The notes under the pieces are model-generated. The model ran no database searches. It was not told where the DNA came from and worked only from the letters and a program-made list of their open reading frames with translations. A stretch of DNA of 64,000 nt from Bog-473 sp963741995 (lineage in GTDB: Bacteria > Actinomycetota > Acidimicrobiia > Acidimicrobiales > RAAP-2), in assembly GCA_963741995.1 (NCBI GenBank), contig CAVUKI010000010.1, forward strand, positions 496,001-560,000. Reading direction: 5' to 3'. The translations under genes were made by a program, and so were the position numbers. Below are positions 34,858-44,086 of the stretch, piece by piece (positions within the stretch are counted from its first letter, which is position 1; every line of letters starts with the position of its first letter).

Positions 34858-36284
34858 TGGCGGGGCGGGGCGGGGCGAGGAGCGACCGATCCAACAGATC
34901 CGCACGGTCCGACGTGATGAGCCCGCTGCAGTCGAAGCTCCGCGCCGTCCTGGCCGGTCTCGCCGTGGTCGTGGTGGTTGGCTTCGCGGTCCCGAGCGTG
35001 TTGGGAGCCGTCACGGTTTCTCTCTGGTCGCGCAGTGGGGTATTCGACGTGAGCGGTCCGGCCCGTCTCGCACTCTTCCTTCTCGCGGCCGTGGCGTGGA
35101 TGGCCTGGCTGCGCATCATCGTCGGCCTGTGTCTCGACGTGGTCTCGGGGCTCCGCCACCCCGACAACCCCAAGCGGGCAGGCGGTCTGAGGGGGCATTT
35201 AGCCGGATGGGTCCTCGGCTTCGCCCTGCTTGTCCTTCCCGGCTCGGCGATGGGTGCGGGATTGGCCGGTGCGACGACCGCTGCCGCGCCGATATCCGCG
35301 CCATTGCCTGCAACTGATGAGGTGGCGTCAGCACCGTCTCTGAGCGCGCCGATTTCGCCCGTGTCGTCCGCTCCTGGTGCCAGTAGTCCGGTTGTCAGCG
35401 CGACCTCTGTGTCGGCCAACACCGTGGCGACCTACACCGTGGTGAGCGGCGACTGCCTCTCCACCATTGCCCTGCGCTTCTACGGCGACGAGGGAGCGTG
35501 GAACGAAATTTGGGCGGCCAACGCGAACCGGATGATGGCTGACGGGATGCGTTTCGGAGATCCCAATCTGATCTATGTCGGCTGGATCCTCGTCCTCCCC
35601 GGCCTGCCCGACACGAGCCCCACGGGGTCCACTCCAACTGATCCGACGCCGCCCTCGTCGATGCATCCGCCGGCGTCCAAGCGGGCGCCGGAGCCCAGCG
35701 CCGACTCGCCGCGAGCGGACGGTGAAATGGGTCGGATTGAACCGGGGGACTCAGTGTCAGGGCACACCAAGGCTGCGTTCGCCCCGACGACGAATCCAGT
35801 CTCGGCACAGCCCCGACGCGGGCAGGCGGGCGTCAACGCGCCGGGCGAGGCTGGGGCACTTCATGGCGCGAGCAACGGCGCTGAGGTACCAGTGCCCGTC
35901 GGCGGTGATGCCCTCACCGGTGCCGTGGTGCGCTGGGTACCGGAGTCCGCCAGCCTCGGAATTTCGGTCTTGGTCGCGGCGGCCTATCTGCGCCGCATCC
36001 GGCGCCGACGCGCGCAGGCCCGGGCCGCTCGAGGCGACGACGAAGCTGTCGTCGACCCAGCCCCGGCCGCCGTGAGGCTCGAAGCCCGCTTGGCCCCTTT
36101 TGCCGACGCGCCGGTGCTCGAGTGGCTGGAGCTCGCCAATCGTCATCTCACCTCGGCGCTGCGCGCTCGAGGCCAGGGCGGATCCGCCGCGGACCAGGGT
36201 CGTCCGGGTCGGGCCGGCCGGGGTCGAGGTGCTGTTGGAGGAGCCGGTCGACTGGGCCCCGGGATCCTTCGCGCTTGGCGATGA
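34857..36284 (+). CDS. LysM/BTAD conjugation protein, N-terminal part (frameshifted)
   Basis: The 475-codon frame encodes a short basic start and two membrane segments (LAGLAVVVVVGFAVPSVLG, FLLAAVAWMAWLRIIVGLCL). A third segment and a Ser/Pro linker lead to a LysM domain (TYTVVSGDCLSTIALRFYGDEG ends near VGWILVLPG, about residues 190-245). A second linker and a membrane segment follow (SLGISVLVAAAYLRRIRR). LysM binds peptidoglycan, so this protein probably anchors the apparatus to the wall. The frame stops at 36284 in non-homologous residues, while the natural continuation reads in the other frame at 36100-37680. A single-base shift in about 36160-36190 explains this. Confidence 0.75.
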   Translation: MAGRGGARSDRSNRSARSDVMSPLQSKLRAVLAGLAVVVVVGFAVPSVLGAVTVSLWSRSGVFDVSGPARLALFLLAAVAWMAWLRIIVGLCLDVVSGLRHPDNPKRAGGLRGHLAGWVLGFALLVLPGSAMGAGLAGATTAAAPISAPLPATDEVASAPSLSAPISPVSSAPGASSPVVSATSVSANTVATYTVVSGDCLSTIALRFYGDEGAWNEIWAANANRMMADGMRFGDPNLIYVGWILVLPGLPDTSPTGSTPTDPTPPSSMHPPASKRAPEPSADSPRADGEMGRIEPGDSVSGHTKAAFAPTTNPVSAQPRRGQAGVNAPGEAGALHGASNGAEVPVPVGGDALTGAVVRWVPESASLGISVLVAAAYLRRIRRRRAQARAARGDDEAVVDPAPAAVRLEARLAPFADAPVLEWLELANRHLTSALRARGQGGSAADQGRPGRAGRGRGAVGGAGRLGPGILRAWR

Positions 36285-37680
36285 CGGAAAGAGCTGGCGG
36301 CTGCCCGCCGACGTCGATCGCGCGCTGCTCTGGCCAGACGCATGCCAGGAGCTGGCTTGGCTGCCCCTGTTGTTGCCCGTCGGCGACGACGCCAGTGGGA
36401 CGTATCTGCTGCACCTCGAACCCGGCGACGTGGCGTCATTGGAAGGTCCCGGCGCCCCATCGATGCTGGCGTCCTGGGTAGAGACCGCCAAGTCCTGGCC
36501 CTGGGCCGAGCAAGTGGGCGTGGCCCGCGACACCGAGATGGCGGAAGCACTGGCTGCGCTGTTCGTTGGTCAGAACACCCTCGATGAGCGGGCCACCGTG
36601 CTCTTTACCGGCGATCCCGGCGTGCTGTCGGAGTCGGTGAGCACGGTCGTCGCTTCGGTGACCTCGAGCCCGAGTCTTGCCACGACGCGCGTCATCGTCG
36701 CCGCTGAGGAGGCCATCATCGAACCGTTCGGGATCACGGTGCAGCCGTGTCGCCTCGACTCTGCCTCGGAGGGCGTGCTGGCGGGTATCGACGCCCCGTG
36801 CCTCATGCGCGTGGTGGCCGAGGAAAATGGAGAGCCCCGTGAATCGACCGCAGAGATGGGAGGAGGTGAGACGACCCTGCGGTCACCTGCCGAGCCAATT
36901 GCCCCTGGGCCGATCGAAGTGCGGCTGCTCACCTTTACGCCACAGATCGTCGGCCTGGCCGAGCCGTTGCCCTCCAACATGGCGGTACGGATCACCGAGT
37001 TGGTCGCCTGGCTGGCCCTGCAGGGCACAAAGGGCACCACTTCCGCGTCGATGTTGGACCACGGGATTGTCGGGGCCACGTCCACGAAGACGCTCTACAA
37101 CGTGATCTCCGCAGCCAGGGCGGCCCTCGGGACCGACGCCAGCGGAGCATCGCGACTAATCGCCGACCGCAGTACCGGGACCTATCGCCTCGCAGATGAT
37201 GTGACCGTTGACGTCCTGCGCTTCGTGCAGATGGCCGAACGAGGGATCGACATCGAAGACCCCCATGCAGCCACCGAGCTGTGCCGAGCGGCACTGCACC
37301 TGATCGACGACACGCCGGTCGGCAACGGGAGCGGCCGTTACGGCTGGTGGTCGAGCATATGGGAGGCCCGTATCGGCCGCCTGGCCACCAAGGCAGCTGG
37401 GCGCTTGGGCGAGCTGGCGCGGCACGGGATCATCGATCTCGAGGTAGCCCGAACGGGAATAGAGCGGGCCAGGCTTGCCGCCGACGGGGAGGGGGAATTG
37501 CATCGTGTCGCCATGGTGCTTGAGGCGTGGGCTGGCAATGACGAACGAGTCGAACGTGAGTGGCAGGCGGCCTGCGCACAAGCCGAGGAACTTGAGGCCG
37601 GGTCTGTACCTAATGCAGCAACCGAGAGTCTCCTCGTGGCCACTCGCAGGCGTCGGCTGGGGGAAGAGCAGAGGAGGTGA
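36100..37680 (+). CDS. LysM/BTAD protein, C-terminal part in shifted frame
   Basis: From about residue 23 the frame reads coherent protein (PPRTRVVRVGPAGVEVLLEE). It ends in a BTAD/SARP-like region: PIEVRLLTFTPQIVGLAEPL, ELVAWLALQGTKGTTSASML, STKTLYNVISAARAALG and STGTYRLADDVTVDVLRF. Such C-terminal domains follow LysM membrane parts in actinobacterial conjugation proteins of about 900 residues. Residues 1-22 are out-of-frame shadow of the preceding gene. A real start may not exist, so expression needs frameshifting, restart or an intact sequence. I infer one ancestral gene split by a single-base change or by an error in the sequence. Confidence 0.75.
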   Translation: MPTRRCSSGWSSPIVISPRRCALEARADPPRTRVVRVGPAGVEVLLEEPVDWAPGSFALGDDGKSWRLPADVDRALLWPDACQELAWLPLLLPVGDDASGTYLLHLEPGDVASLEGPGAPSMLASWVETAKSWPWAEQVGVARDTEMAEALAALFVGQNTLDERATVLFTGDPGVLSESVSTVVASVTSSPSLATTRVIVAAEEAIIEPFGITVQPCRLDSASEGVLAGIDAPCLMRVVAEENGEPRESTAEMGGGETTLRSPAEPIAPGPIEVRLLTFTPQIVGLAEPLPSNMAVRITELVAWLALQGTKGTTSASMLDHGIVGATSTKTLYNVISAARAALGTDASGASRLIADRSTGTYRLADDVTVDVLRFVQMAERGIDIEDPHAATELCRAALHLIDDTPVGNGSGRYGWWSSIWEARIGRLATKAAGRLGELARHGIIDLEVARTGIERARLAADGEGELHRVAMVLEAWAGNDERVEREWQAACAQAEELEAGSVPNAATESLLVATRRRRLGEEQRR

Positions 37681-37923
37681 GTTGCTACGCCCCGTACGAA
37701 TCAGGCACATCGGGGATAGAGCGAGCCCCTCCGCCAAGCCATGATTGGGCCGTGTCCGGTCGTGAGAGCAAAGCACTTATGGCTGTACCACGGCTGGGGC
37801 CTACAGCCCTATCCGAAGCGAGACTCCGAACGCTGACCGCGAATTCGGTGACCCGGACAACAACACGGATCGGGATATCGCTTGTCCCCCGCTCTACGGT
37901 AAGCGTCAGCGACAGTACGATTC

Positions 37924-39183
37924 ATGCCCGTGACCTCAGTATTCGACGTCTTCGTGGTGGGCGGCGTCCCGTCCGCTACGTACAATCCCCGCGAGAGTCG
38001 GCGCCTGGTCCGCGATCTGCAAACCATCGCTGAGAGTCGCCACACCCTCGGAGCCGTTCACGGACCAACCAAGTGTGGCAAGAGCGTCCTCATCGTGAAG
38101 ACGCTCCCAGATGCCGTCAAGGTGGATGGCGGGAATCTCAAGACTGTCGACGGACTGTGGTGGGAACTTGCCTCCAAGCTTGGGATCAGTGCCGATCTGA
38201 GTTCCACACTCGAGCACAAGGAAACGACCGGCGGCAAGGTGGGCGGGGGCGTTGGTGCTTCTACTACGGGTGTCTCGGGTGAAAGCGCTACAGGCGAGGA
38301 GGTCACGAGACGGCGACAGTGGAGTACCGCTGAGTCAGTACCAGACAGGGTCACTGCGAGTTTGCGCGACGCTAGAGCCGTCGTCGTCATCGATGACTTC
38401 CACCACGCCCCCAAAGACGTCCGCGATGGTGTGGTGCGTGTCTTGAAGGGACTTCTTTTCGAGGGGGTTCCCGTGGTACTGGCTTCCGTATCGCATCACG
38501 CCTACGACGCGGTAATCGCCGAACCCGAGATGGATGGCCGAGTCGAGGTCATCACGGTTCCGACCTGGGATGTCGAGGAACTAATGGCGATTGGTCGCGA
38601 TGGGTTCTCTGCTCTCAACGTCGATGTTGCGGAGCCTATTCTTACTCGCCTCGCCGAAGAGGCCCTTGGTAGCCCGCAGTTGATGCAGCTGTTCTGTCGA
38701 GAGGTCTGTCTCAACAACGACATTCGTGAAGAACAAGACGAGCTCGTCACTATTGACGAGCCTGATTGGCCAGCTGTGTTTAGCGAAATCGCCCGGCGAT
38801 CACCCGCGGTGAGCAGGCTTAATCCGATCAAGCTCGGTCCTAAAGAGCGGGGTCACCCCCGCGAGCGTATGACGACAAAGGACGACGACGAGGTTGATAT
38901 CTATGGAGCGCTTCTGCTCGCCGTGGGTCAATGTGGTCCTGTCGCGTCGATTCCGTACCGAGAGTTGAAGGAGGCGCTCACAGACTTGCTTAAGGTCGGA
39001 AATCCGGACGCCACGCGGATCAAGAACACATTGACACAGCAGAGTGACATTGCCGCGAGGCTTGTGGAGGAACGGGAGTTCGTCGATCCGGTCATTTTCT
39101 GGGATGGCGAGGTACTGCATATCGTCGACCCCTTCTTTTCGTTCTACGTCCGCTGGGGCGATTTGGCCGTTGGCCGGGGGTGA
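37924..39183 (+). CDS. P-loop ATPase of unknown function (AAA/STAND-like)
   Basis: The 419-residue protein has Walker A GPTKCGKSVLIVK (about residue 46) and Walker B AVVVIDDFHHAP (about residue 152). The middle has SPQLMQLFCREVCLNN, typical of AAA/STAND lid regions, and the C-terminus is a helical winged-helix-like end. An unusual Gly/Thr-rich stretch (residues 100-130) separates the two halves of the P-loop domain. No membrane segment is visible. It stands alone between two transfer genes, so it may be defence cargo or a regulator. A role in DNA transfer is not indicated by its motifs. Confidence 0.7.
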   Translation: MPVTSVFDVFVVGGVPSATYNPRESRRLVRDLQTIAESRHTLGAVHGPTKCGKSVLIVKTLPDAVKVDGGNLKTVDGLWWELASKLGISADLSSTLEHKETTGGKVGGGVGASTTGVSGESATGEEVTRRRQWSTAESVPDRVTASLRDARAVVVIDDFHHAPKDVRDGVVRVLKGLLFEGVPVVLASVSHHAYDAVIAEPEMDGRVEVITVPTWDVEELMAIGRDGFSALNVDVAEPILTRLAEEALGSPQLMQLFCREVCLNNDIREEQDELVTIDEPDWPAVFSEIARRSPAVSRLNPIKLGPKERGHPRERMTTKDDDEVDIYGALLLAVGQCGPVASIPYRELKEALTDLLKVGNPDATRIKNTLTQQSDIAARLVEEREFVDPVIFWDGEVLHIVDPFFSFYVRWGDLAVGRG

Positions 39184-39262
39184 CTTCGACCGGGGAACTC
39201 CCTCATTCGTGACGTCCGCGCACAGACGCCTCCTTACCCGGCAGGCGTCATAGTTGTTGGTC

Positions 39263-39285
39263 CCAGGTCGAAATCCTGGATTTTT
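39263..39285 (+). terminator. Intrinsic terminator after the P-loop ATPase gene
   Basis: CCAGG/CCTGG (39263-39267 and 39275-39279, 7-nt loop) is followed directly by ATTTTT. It lies 79 nt after the stop at 39183 and faces the convergent small gene. The stem is short, so the call is moderate. Confidence 0.45.
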
Positions 39286-39353
39286 GCGAACCGCGAATCG
39301 AGAACGAAGCGGTGATTGATCTCTCTCCGGACGCCATTCGGCCGACTAGTTGT

Positions 39354-39545
39354 TCAGAAGCGCACGGCAGACATCCCAGTTCCGATCCGTTCCACCGTTT
39401 CACCGCGGTGTAGTTCGGCCGAAAGCGTTTCAGCGCGTAATGCCAAGTCGCCAAACATTCCTGCAGCGTCCGGGTCGCTGACGGCGAAGTAGTCGGCGGC
39501 AAGAGCAGCGAGTTCAGCCAGGTGGGCGAGTTGGGCAGCGGTCAT
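39354..39545 (-). CDS. Small Ala-rich helical protein
   Basis: The 63-residue protein starts at ATG 39545 after a GGAG site at 8-nt spacing. The sequence (MTAAQLAHLAELAALAADYF, DAAGMFGDLALRAETLSAEL) is almost all amphipathic helix. I do not recognise it. It is divergent from the ArdC-like gene with 138 nt between, a place where a small regulator often sits, but no DNA-binding motif is visible. Confidence 0.5.
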   Translation of the reverse strand: MTAAQLAHLAELAALAADYFAVSDPDAAGMFGDLALRAETLSAELHRGETVERIGTGMSAVRF

Positions 39546-39683
39546 GATCAGCGCTCCAGTGCGTGAGGGTTGCGTCAATTGGGTCGAACCCTGACCACAG
39601 TTCGCCCCGTCGGATGTAAGGGCTGGTGATGGTCAGCGGTCACCTACGGACCGAGGGGATAACGAAGTCCCCGGAGGGGCCCG

Positions 39684-40772
39684 ATGATGGAAAAGCTGAC
39701 GAGAGAGCAGTATCGCGAGCGGGCAGCGGCCAAGGTGGCCGCGGCGCAAGAGGTGCTGGCCACGGAGGTGGCCTCCTTGGTCACCGGGGAAGATTGGCGG
39801 AAGTTCCTCGATTTCCAGGCCATGCTGCACGACTACTCGGCCAACAACGTGATGCTGATCTTCGCTCAGCATGCGAGAGCCTACGAGGAAGGTCGAGTTC
39901 CCGGGCCGACGCCGACGTATATCGCAGGATTCGAGACGTGGCGGGCCCTCGGCCGCACCGTCGAACGTGGACAGCACGGTTATGCCGTCTTGGCTCCCAT
40001 GCGAGCGACACGCAGGTTGGCTCGTGATGCCGAGGGCAATATGCGGGCGTTGCGCCGAAGGGACAAGCCGAGTGTCGGTGAGACCGAGACGAGAACGCCA
40101 GCAATTAGAGGCTTCACCGTAGCCACGGTCTTTGATGCCAGCCAGACGTCGGGAAAGAGCCTCCCGGATCCGCCCCTACCCCGCCTTCTCGCTGGCGAGG
40201 CTCCCCGGGGGCTGGGTGCGGCAGTCAAGGAGCTGATCGAGTCGAAGGGATTCGCGGTCGATACCGTCGCCGACGCCAGCCATCTGCAAGGGGCCAACGG
40301 TCAAACCAACTGGGCGAGCCGGGGGGTGCTCATCCGGGCCGACATGGACGACGCGGCCATGGTCAAGACGCTGATCCACGAGGCAGCTCATGTTCTGTTA
40401 CATCAAGCTCCGCCGGCCAGCTACCTTCCCCGGGCCCTGAAAGAGGTAGAAGCCGAAAGCGTGGCCTATGTAGTGGCTTCAGTCCATGGGATGCCAACCG
40501 ACGAGTACAGCTTCCCCTACGTGGCCGGTTGGGCCGGCGGGGACGCTGACAAGGCCATTCGAGGGACCCAAGCGCGGGTGAACACCGCGGCGCAGGCCAT
40601 CATCGCGGCGTCGCCCGCAGAGCACACGGGGGGTGCGAGGCCGCCAGGCACCGACTTGGCAATGGCGCAAGTGCGCCGACTTGAAGGAGATGCCGCAATA
40701 GCTCACCTCGATCCGCACGGACTCAGGATCGAAGCAGCGATGCCATCCCGTGGCGGATCGGATGTGGCGTGA
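39684..40772 (+). CDS. ardC: ArdC-like antirestriction protein with zinc protease motif
   Basis: The 362-residue protein has an ArdC-type N-terminal ssDNA-binding domain (about residues 20-110), with WRKFLDFQAMLHDYSANNVMLI and ETWRALGRTVERGQHGYAV. A metallopeptidase-like domain follows, with the HExxH motif in LIHEAAHVLLHQ (about residue 233) and a downstream Glu in EVEAESVAYVV. Such proteins bind the entering single strand and are linked to protection from the recipient's restriction systems. That suits an element that also encodes type I restriction. GGAGGGG precedes ATG 39684. Its stop overlaps the coupling-protein gene (TGATG). Confidence 0.85.
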   Translation: MMEKLTREQYRERAAAKVAAAQEVLATEVASLVTGEDWRKFLDFQAMLHDYSANNVMLIFAQHARAYEEGRVPGPTPTYIAGFETWRALGRTVERGQHGYAVLAPMRATRRLARDAEGNMRALRRRDKPSVGETETRTPAIRGFTVATVFDASQTSGKSLPDPPLPRLLAGEAPRGLGAAVKELIESKGFAVDTVADASHLQGANGQTNWASRGVLIRADMDDAAMVKTLIHEAAHVLLHQAPPASYLPRALKEVEAESVAYVVASVHGMPTDEYSFPYVAGWAGGDADKAIRGTQARVNTAAQAIIAASPAEHTGGARPPGTDLAMAQVRRLEGDAAIAHLDPHGLRIEAAMPSRGGSDVA

Positions 40773-42550
40773 TGGCAAACGCCGCCGGACGCCCATTATC
40801 CGAACCGAGCGATCTGACCCTCTACGCCGTGGCAGGAGGCCTCGGGCTCGTGGGTGTCCTCTGGCTCGGTGGGGCCACGTCGGCCCTTCTTGTCGGTCAC
40901 CGGGTAGGGGGTGACGACGTGTTCGCTGGCCTCGCCGCGTTTGGCCATGTGGGTGATCCCAGCCGGGCCTGGCATGTCCCGGTCGGTCCGGCGCTTCTCT
41001 ACTGGAGTGTCACCGGCACCGCCCTCTTGCTGGCAGTTGCCCTCACGATTGCGACAGGACGATTGCTATCGGTCGAAACCCGCAGGAGAGGCGACGACCC
41101 CACCACCATTGTCGGCCTCGCCGACCGTCGTCAGGTCAAGTCCGTTTCCGGTACATCAGCCCTGCTGGCGCGTGCGACGACCCTGCGACCGTCTCTGCTT
41201 CGTCCAATCCCGGCTGACATCGGCTACTCGCTGGGATCGGCACGTGGGGTGGAGTGCTGGTCGTCGGTCGAGGACTCGATGATCGTGCTCGGGCCACCTC
41301 GGAGTGGCAAGGGCTACAACATCGTGATCCCCATGCTCTTGGACGCCCCGGGAGCGGTGATCACCACGGCAACGCGAGCAGACAACCTCTCGGTCACGAT
41401 CACAGCCCGGGCCGCGCACGGCCCGGTGGGAGTGTTCGACCCGGAAGGGCTGGCCGCGGGCGTCCCGTCCGCACTGCGCTGGTCTCCCGTGAGGGGTTGC
41501 GAGCGCCCGCAGACCGCGATGATCCGGGCCAACGCACTTTGCGCCGAGAGCGCCGGAGGCACCGAATCTGGGAGCTTTTGGAAGCAACAGACCACGATGG
41601 CGGTGCGTTGTCTGCTGCACGCCGCAGCGCTGGAGGACCGACCGCCGGTCGACCTCTACCGCTGGTCACTCTCACCGGCGGCTGCCAAGGAGGCGGTGGA
41701 CATCTTGGTCCATACCCCCCGAGCGGCACTCGCCTGGGACAAGGCGCTGGATGCCATTGTCTCGGCCGAGCAGCGCCAACGCGACTCGGTGTGGGCCATG
41801 GTGGCCAACGCCTTCGCAGCCCTGGCCGACCCCGGTGTCCTCGACGCCGTCTCACCGGATCCCGGCGAGATTTTCGACCCCACTGATTTTCTTCGCCAGC
41901 GTGGCACGCTGTACCTCCTCGGGACAGCGTCGGGGGCCAGCGCAACCGCCGGACTGGTTGCCGCCCTGGTCGAAGACCTGGTGGACGTGGCCCGCCGGCT
42001 TGCTGCTCGTTCGACCGGCACCCGTCTCGATCCTCCCCTTGGTCTCATCTTGGACGAGGCGGCCAACTATCCGCTGCCCAGCCTGGGGGCCCTTATGTCA
42101 GAAGGGGGCGGGACGGGCATCACCACCCTCGCCGTGCTCCAATCTCTCGCCCAGGCCCGGCACCGCTGGGGCCGCGAACAAGCACAGGGCATCTGGGACT
42201 CAGCCATCGTCAAAATCGTGCTCGGGGGCGGTTCTAATGCCGATGATCTGGCGGACATCGCCCGGCTCGTCGGTGATCGCACGGAGCGCGAGTTCAGCCA
42301 GACCGCTCAGTCCGGTGGAGGAAGGTCCATTTCGACGTCGAACCGGGAGCGGGCAATACTCGACCCCTCCGCCATTCGGGCGATCACTCCGGGCCATGGG
42401 CTCTTGCTCTTGCGTTCGGCGCCTCCGATCATGCTGTCGCTGCGCCCGTGGACGGAGCGCCGTGATGCCGCGACGTTGCAGCGGGATCGTGCGGACGTCG
42501 AAGAGGCCATCTGCACCGCCGCCGCGCTCAGTTGGTCGGGCGATGCGTGA
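40772..42550 (+). CDS. VirD4/TraG-type coupling protein
   Basis: The 592-residue coupling protein brings the relaxosome to the secretion channel. Two N-terminal membrane segments (LYAVAGGLGLVGVLWLGGA, LLYWSVTGTALLLAVALTI) precede the ATPase, with Walker A VLGPPRSGKGYN (about residue 173) and Walker B GLILDEAANYPLP (about residue 423). Downstream are ITTLAVLQSLAQARHRWG and VGDRTEREF, normal for T4CPs. The start is ATG 40772 in TGATG overlap with ardC (GTG 40769 is the alternative). The HNH gene begins inside its last codons, so the cluster is tightly coupled. An all-alpha domain is between motifs. Confidence 0.9.
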   Translation: MANAAGRPLSEPSDLTLYAVAGGLGLVGVLWLGGATSALLVGHRVGGDDVFAGLAAFGHVGDPSRAWHVPVGPALLYWSVTGTALLLAVALTIATGRLLSVETRRRGDDPTTIVGLADRRQVKSVSGTSALLARATTLRPSLLRPIPADIGYSLGSARGVECWSSVEDSMIVLGPPRSGKGYNIVIPMLLDAPGAVITTATRADNLSVTITARAAHGPVGVFDPEGLAAGVPSALRWSPVRGCERPQTAMIRANALCAESAGGTESGSFWKQQTTMAVRCLLHAAALEDRPPVDLYRWSLSPAAAKEAVDILVHTPRAALAWDKALDAIVSAEQRQRDSVWAMVANAFAALADPGVLDAVSPDPGEIFDPTDFLRQRGTLYLLGTASGASATAGLVAALVEDLVDVARRLAARSTGTRLDPPLGLILDEAANYPLPSLGALMSEGGGTGITTLAVLQSLAQARHRWGREQAQGIWDSAIVKIVLGGGSNADDLADIARLVGDRTEREFSQTAQSGGGRSISTSNRERAILDPSAIRAITPGHGLLLLRSAPPIMLSLRPWTERRDAATLQRDRADVEEAICTAAALSWSGDA

Positions 42551-42983
42551 TCCCCGTCCCGGCCTCATCTGGTCTATCGGTCGTCTCCGTCGGCGGGCCG
42601 CCTACTGCGACTACATGTCCAGCACGCAGTGGTTTGCGCTACGGGAAAAGTGGGCGAAGGATTGGACGACTCGCCACTGCATCGAACCCGGTTGTCTCAT
42701 CTGCGGTGTCCCGTGGGTGCTCGAGCGAGGACATCTTCACCACCGCAGTTACTCCCGTCTCGGTCACGAGGGGTCGCGCGACCTGATCCCGTTATGCCGG
42801 ATCTGCCATATGGCGCTACACCGGGTCCTCGAATTCGATCGGTCGTGGCGCCGGCTCGACCGAGCCCAAGCCACAGACCTGATCGTCAAGGCGCTGCGTC
42901 GTAAATCGCTCGCCAGCCGTGGGTATCGCACGAGAACCTCAACCGTACGAAGGAGGGTTGTCGGTGACCGAGAGGATTCATGA
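42543..42983 (+). CDS. HNH endonuclease-like protein
   Basis: The 146-residue protein starts at ATG 42543, overlapping the coupling-protein end by 8 nt. It has a zinc pair in CLICG, then LHHRSYSRLGHEGSRDLIPLC with RICHMALHRVLE. This is the classic CxxC-(LHH)-DLxPLCxxCHxxLH HNH layout with all catalytic residues present. The C-terminal tail is basic. Small HNH proteins near T4CP genes occur in ICEs; whether this one processes element DNA or attacks competitors is not known. Confidence 0.8.
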   Translation: MRDPRPGLIWSIGRLRRRAAYCDYMSSTQWFALREKWAKDWTTRHCIEPGCLICGVPWVLERGHLHHRSYSRLGHEGSRDLIPLCRICHMALHRVLEFDRSWRRLDRAQATDLIVKALRRKSLASRGYRTRTSTVRRRVVGDREDS

Positions 42984-43509
42984 GGGTTCGACCCCCGCCG
43001 ACTACGAGAGCGACGAGGCGTCGGAGGGTCAGCGCGTCGCCGCGCTGGCCAAGCTCTACGAGGCAGAAGTCCCGATAGATCTCGACGAGATTGACGGGCC
43101 CATGTACTGGCCTGACCTCCCGCCCGGCGCTGCCCATGAAGAGTGGACGGCGTTACGGACCTGGGTCGAACAGCTCGTGGTTCGGTTCGGGCATCTTGAC
43201 CACCACGTCATTCCTCGCTGCTGGTTCCGGCACAACGGCCACGTCGAAGCCCTCGTTGCGTTGCGCGACCAGGAGCGGGTCAACTACTCGGACACGGCGC
43301 CGGGTAGTGCCGCTGTGGATTGGCACCGGGCTTTTCGTGATATCGAAGCGCGTCTGCGCGAGTGGACCGGGCAACTGGCTTGCGGGGCTACACACGAAGT
43401 TCGAACGCATCAGGTCCGATCAGTCGACTCTGAGGTATGGCGTCAGTTCGTCAACGACGATGTGGCTCGTCGCCTCGACGAAACAGTCAACGGACCATTG
43501 GCGGAGTAG
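42964..43509 (+). CDS. DUF4913-like hypothetical protein
   Basis: The 181-residue protein starts at GTG 42964, six bases after AGGAGGG (42951-42957). The body has MYWPDLPPGAAHEEWTALRTW, RCWFRHNGHVEALVALRD and VDWHRAFRDIEARLREWTG, the order of Trp-rich motifs that I associate with DUF4913, a family frequent in actinobacterial mobile elements. Its function is unknown. It overlaps the HNH gene by 20 nt. Confidence 0.65.
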   Translation: MTERIHEGSTPADYESDEASEGQRVAALAKLYEAEVPIDLDEIDGPMYWPDLPPGAAHEEWTALRTWVEQLVVRFGHLDHHVIPRCWFRHNGHVEALVALRDQERVNYSDTAPGSAAVDWHRAFRDIEARLREWTGQLACGATHEVRTHQVRSVDSEVWRQFVNDDVARRLDETVNGPLAE

Positions 43510-43578
43510 GAGGTCGTTGATGGTCGATCGTCGGCCGGAGGACTGAAAGCCGAATACTGGAGTCAGGGAGGTTCGACG

Positions 43579-44085
43579 ATGGCGATCAAGACATTGTGGC
43601 TGGTCGAGCATGTTTGCGGTGACGACGAAGTGCACGACCTTTCAGCTAAGCGCCCGTCGGAGCGAGCTGGCTACGCCCGCTGGCTTCGGGGCAAGGACTG
43701 CTCTGCCTGCTGGCGGCGCACCCGTGGCAACGACCAAGCAATCGACAACGAGTCTTGGTTGGCTGAGCACCGGGCTGAGGAAGCCATAGCGGTCCGCACA
43801 TGGGAGAGGCGGGCTGCGATGTGCGACCTCGACGGTTCGGGCAAAGCGATTCCGTGGGGAGCACAAGTCCGTTATCGGCTCCTGACCGCAGCTCACGACT
43901 ACCACGTGACCGGCGGTGGCATGTCAAACGACGAGTTCGCGGATCGCTTCGAGGTGCCAGCCAGAACGGTGACTTCGGCGTCGTGGTGGATCGATCAACG
44001 CGATACAGACCCGGCCGATATGGAAGAGCTGCTGGCCGACGTGTCTGCTGATAGCACGGCTCAGGCGCAACAGAATTCGTACTGA
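43579..44085 (+). CDS. Hypothetical protein with C-terminal DNA-binding-like part
   Basis: The 168-residue protein follows a GGGAGG site. Its N-terminus has a Cys pair in DCSACWRR plus earlier Cys/His (VEHVCGDDEVH) that may bind a metal. The C-terminal half contains SNDEFADRFEVPARTVTSASWWI, which reads like a helix-turn-helix. It is next to the excisionase-like gene by 1 nt spacing and probably belongs to the same transcript. A regulatory role is possible but unproven. Confidence 0.6.
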   Translation: MAIKTLWLVEHVCGDDEVHDLSAKRPSERAGYARWLRGKDCSACWRRTRGNDQAIDNESWLAEHRAEEAIAVRTWERRAAMCDLDGSGKAIPWGAQVRYRLLTAAHDYHVTGGGMSNDEFADRFEVPARTVTSASWWIDQRDTDPADMEELLADVSADSTAQAQQNSY

Positions 44086-44086
44086 C

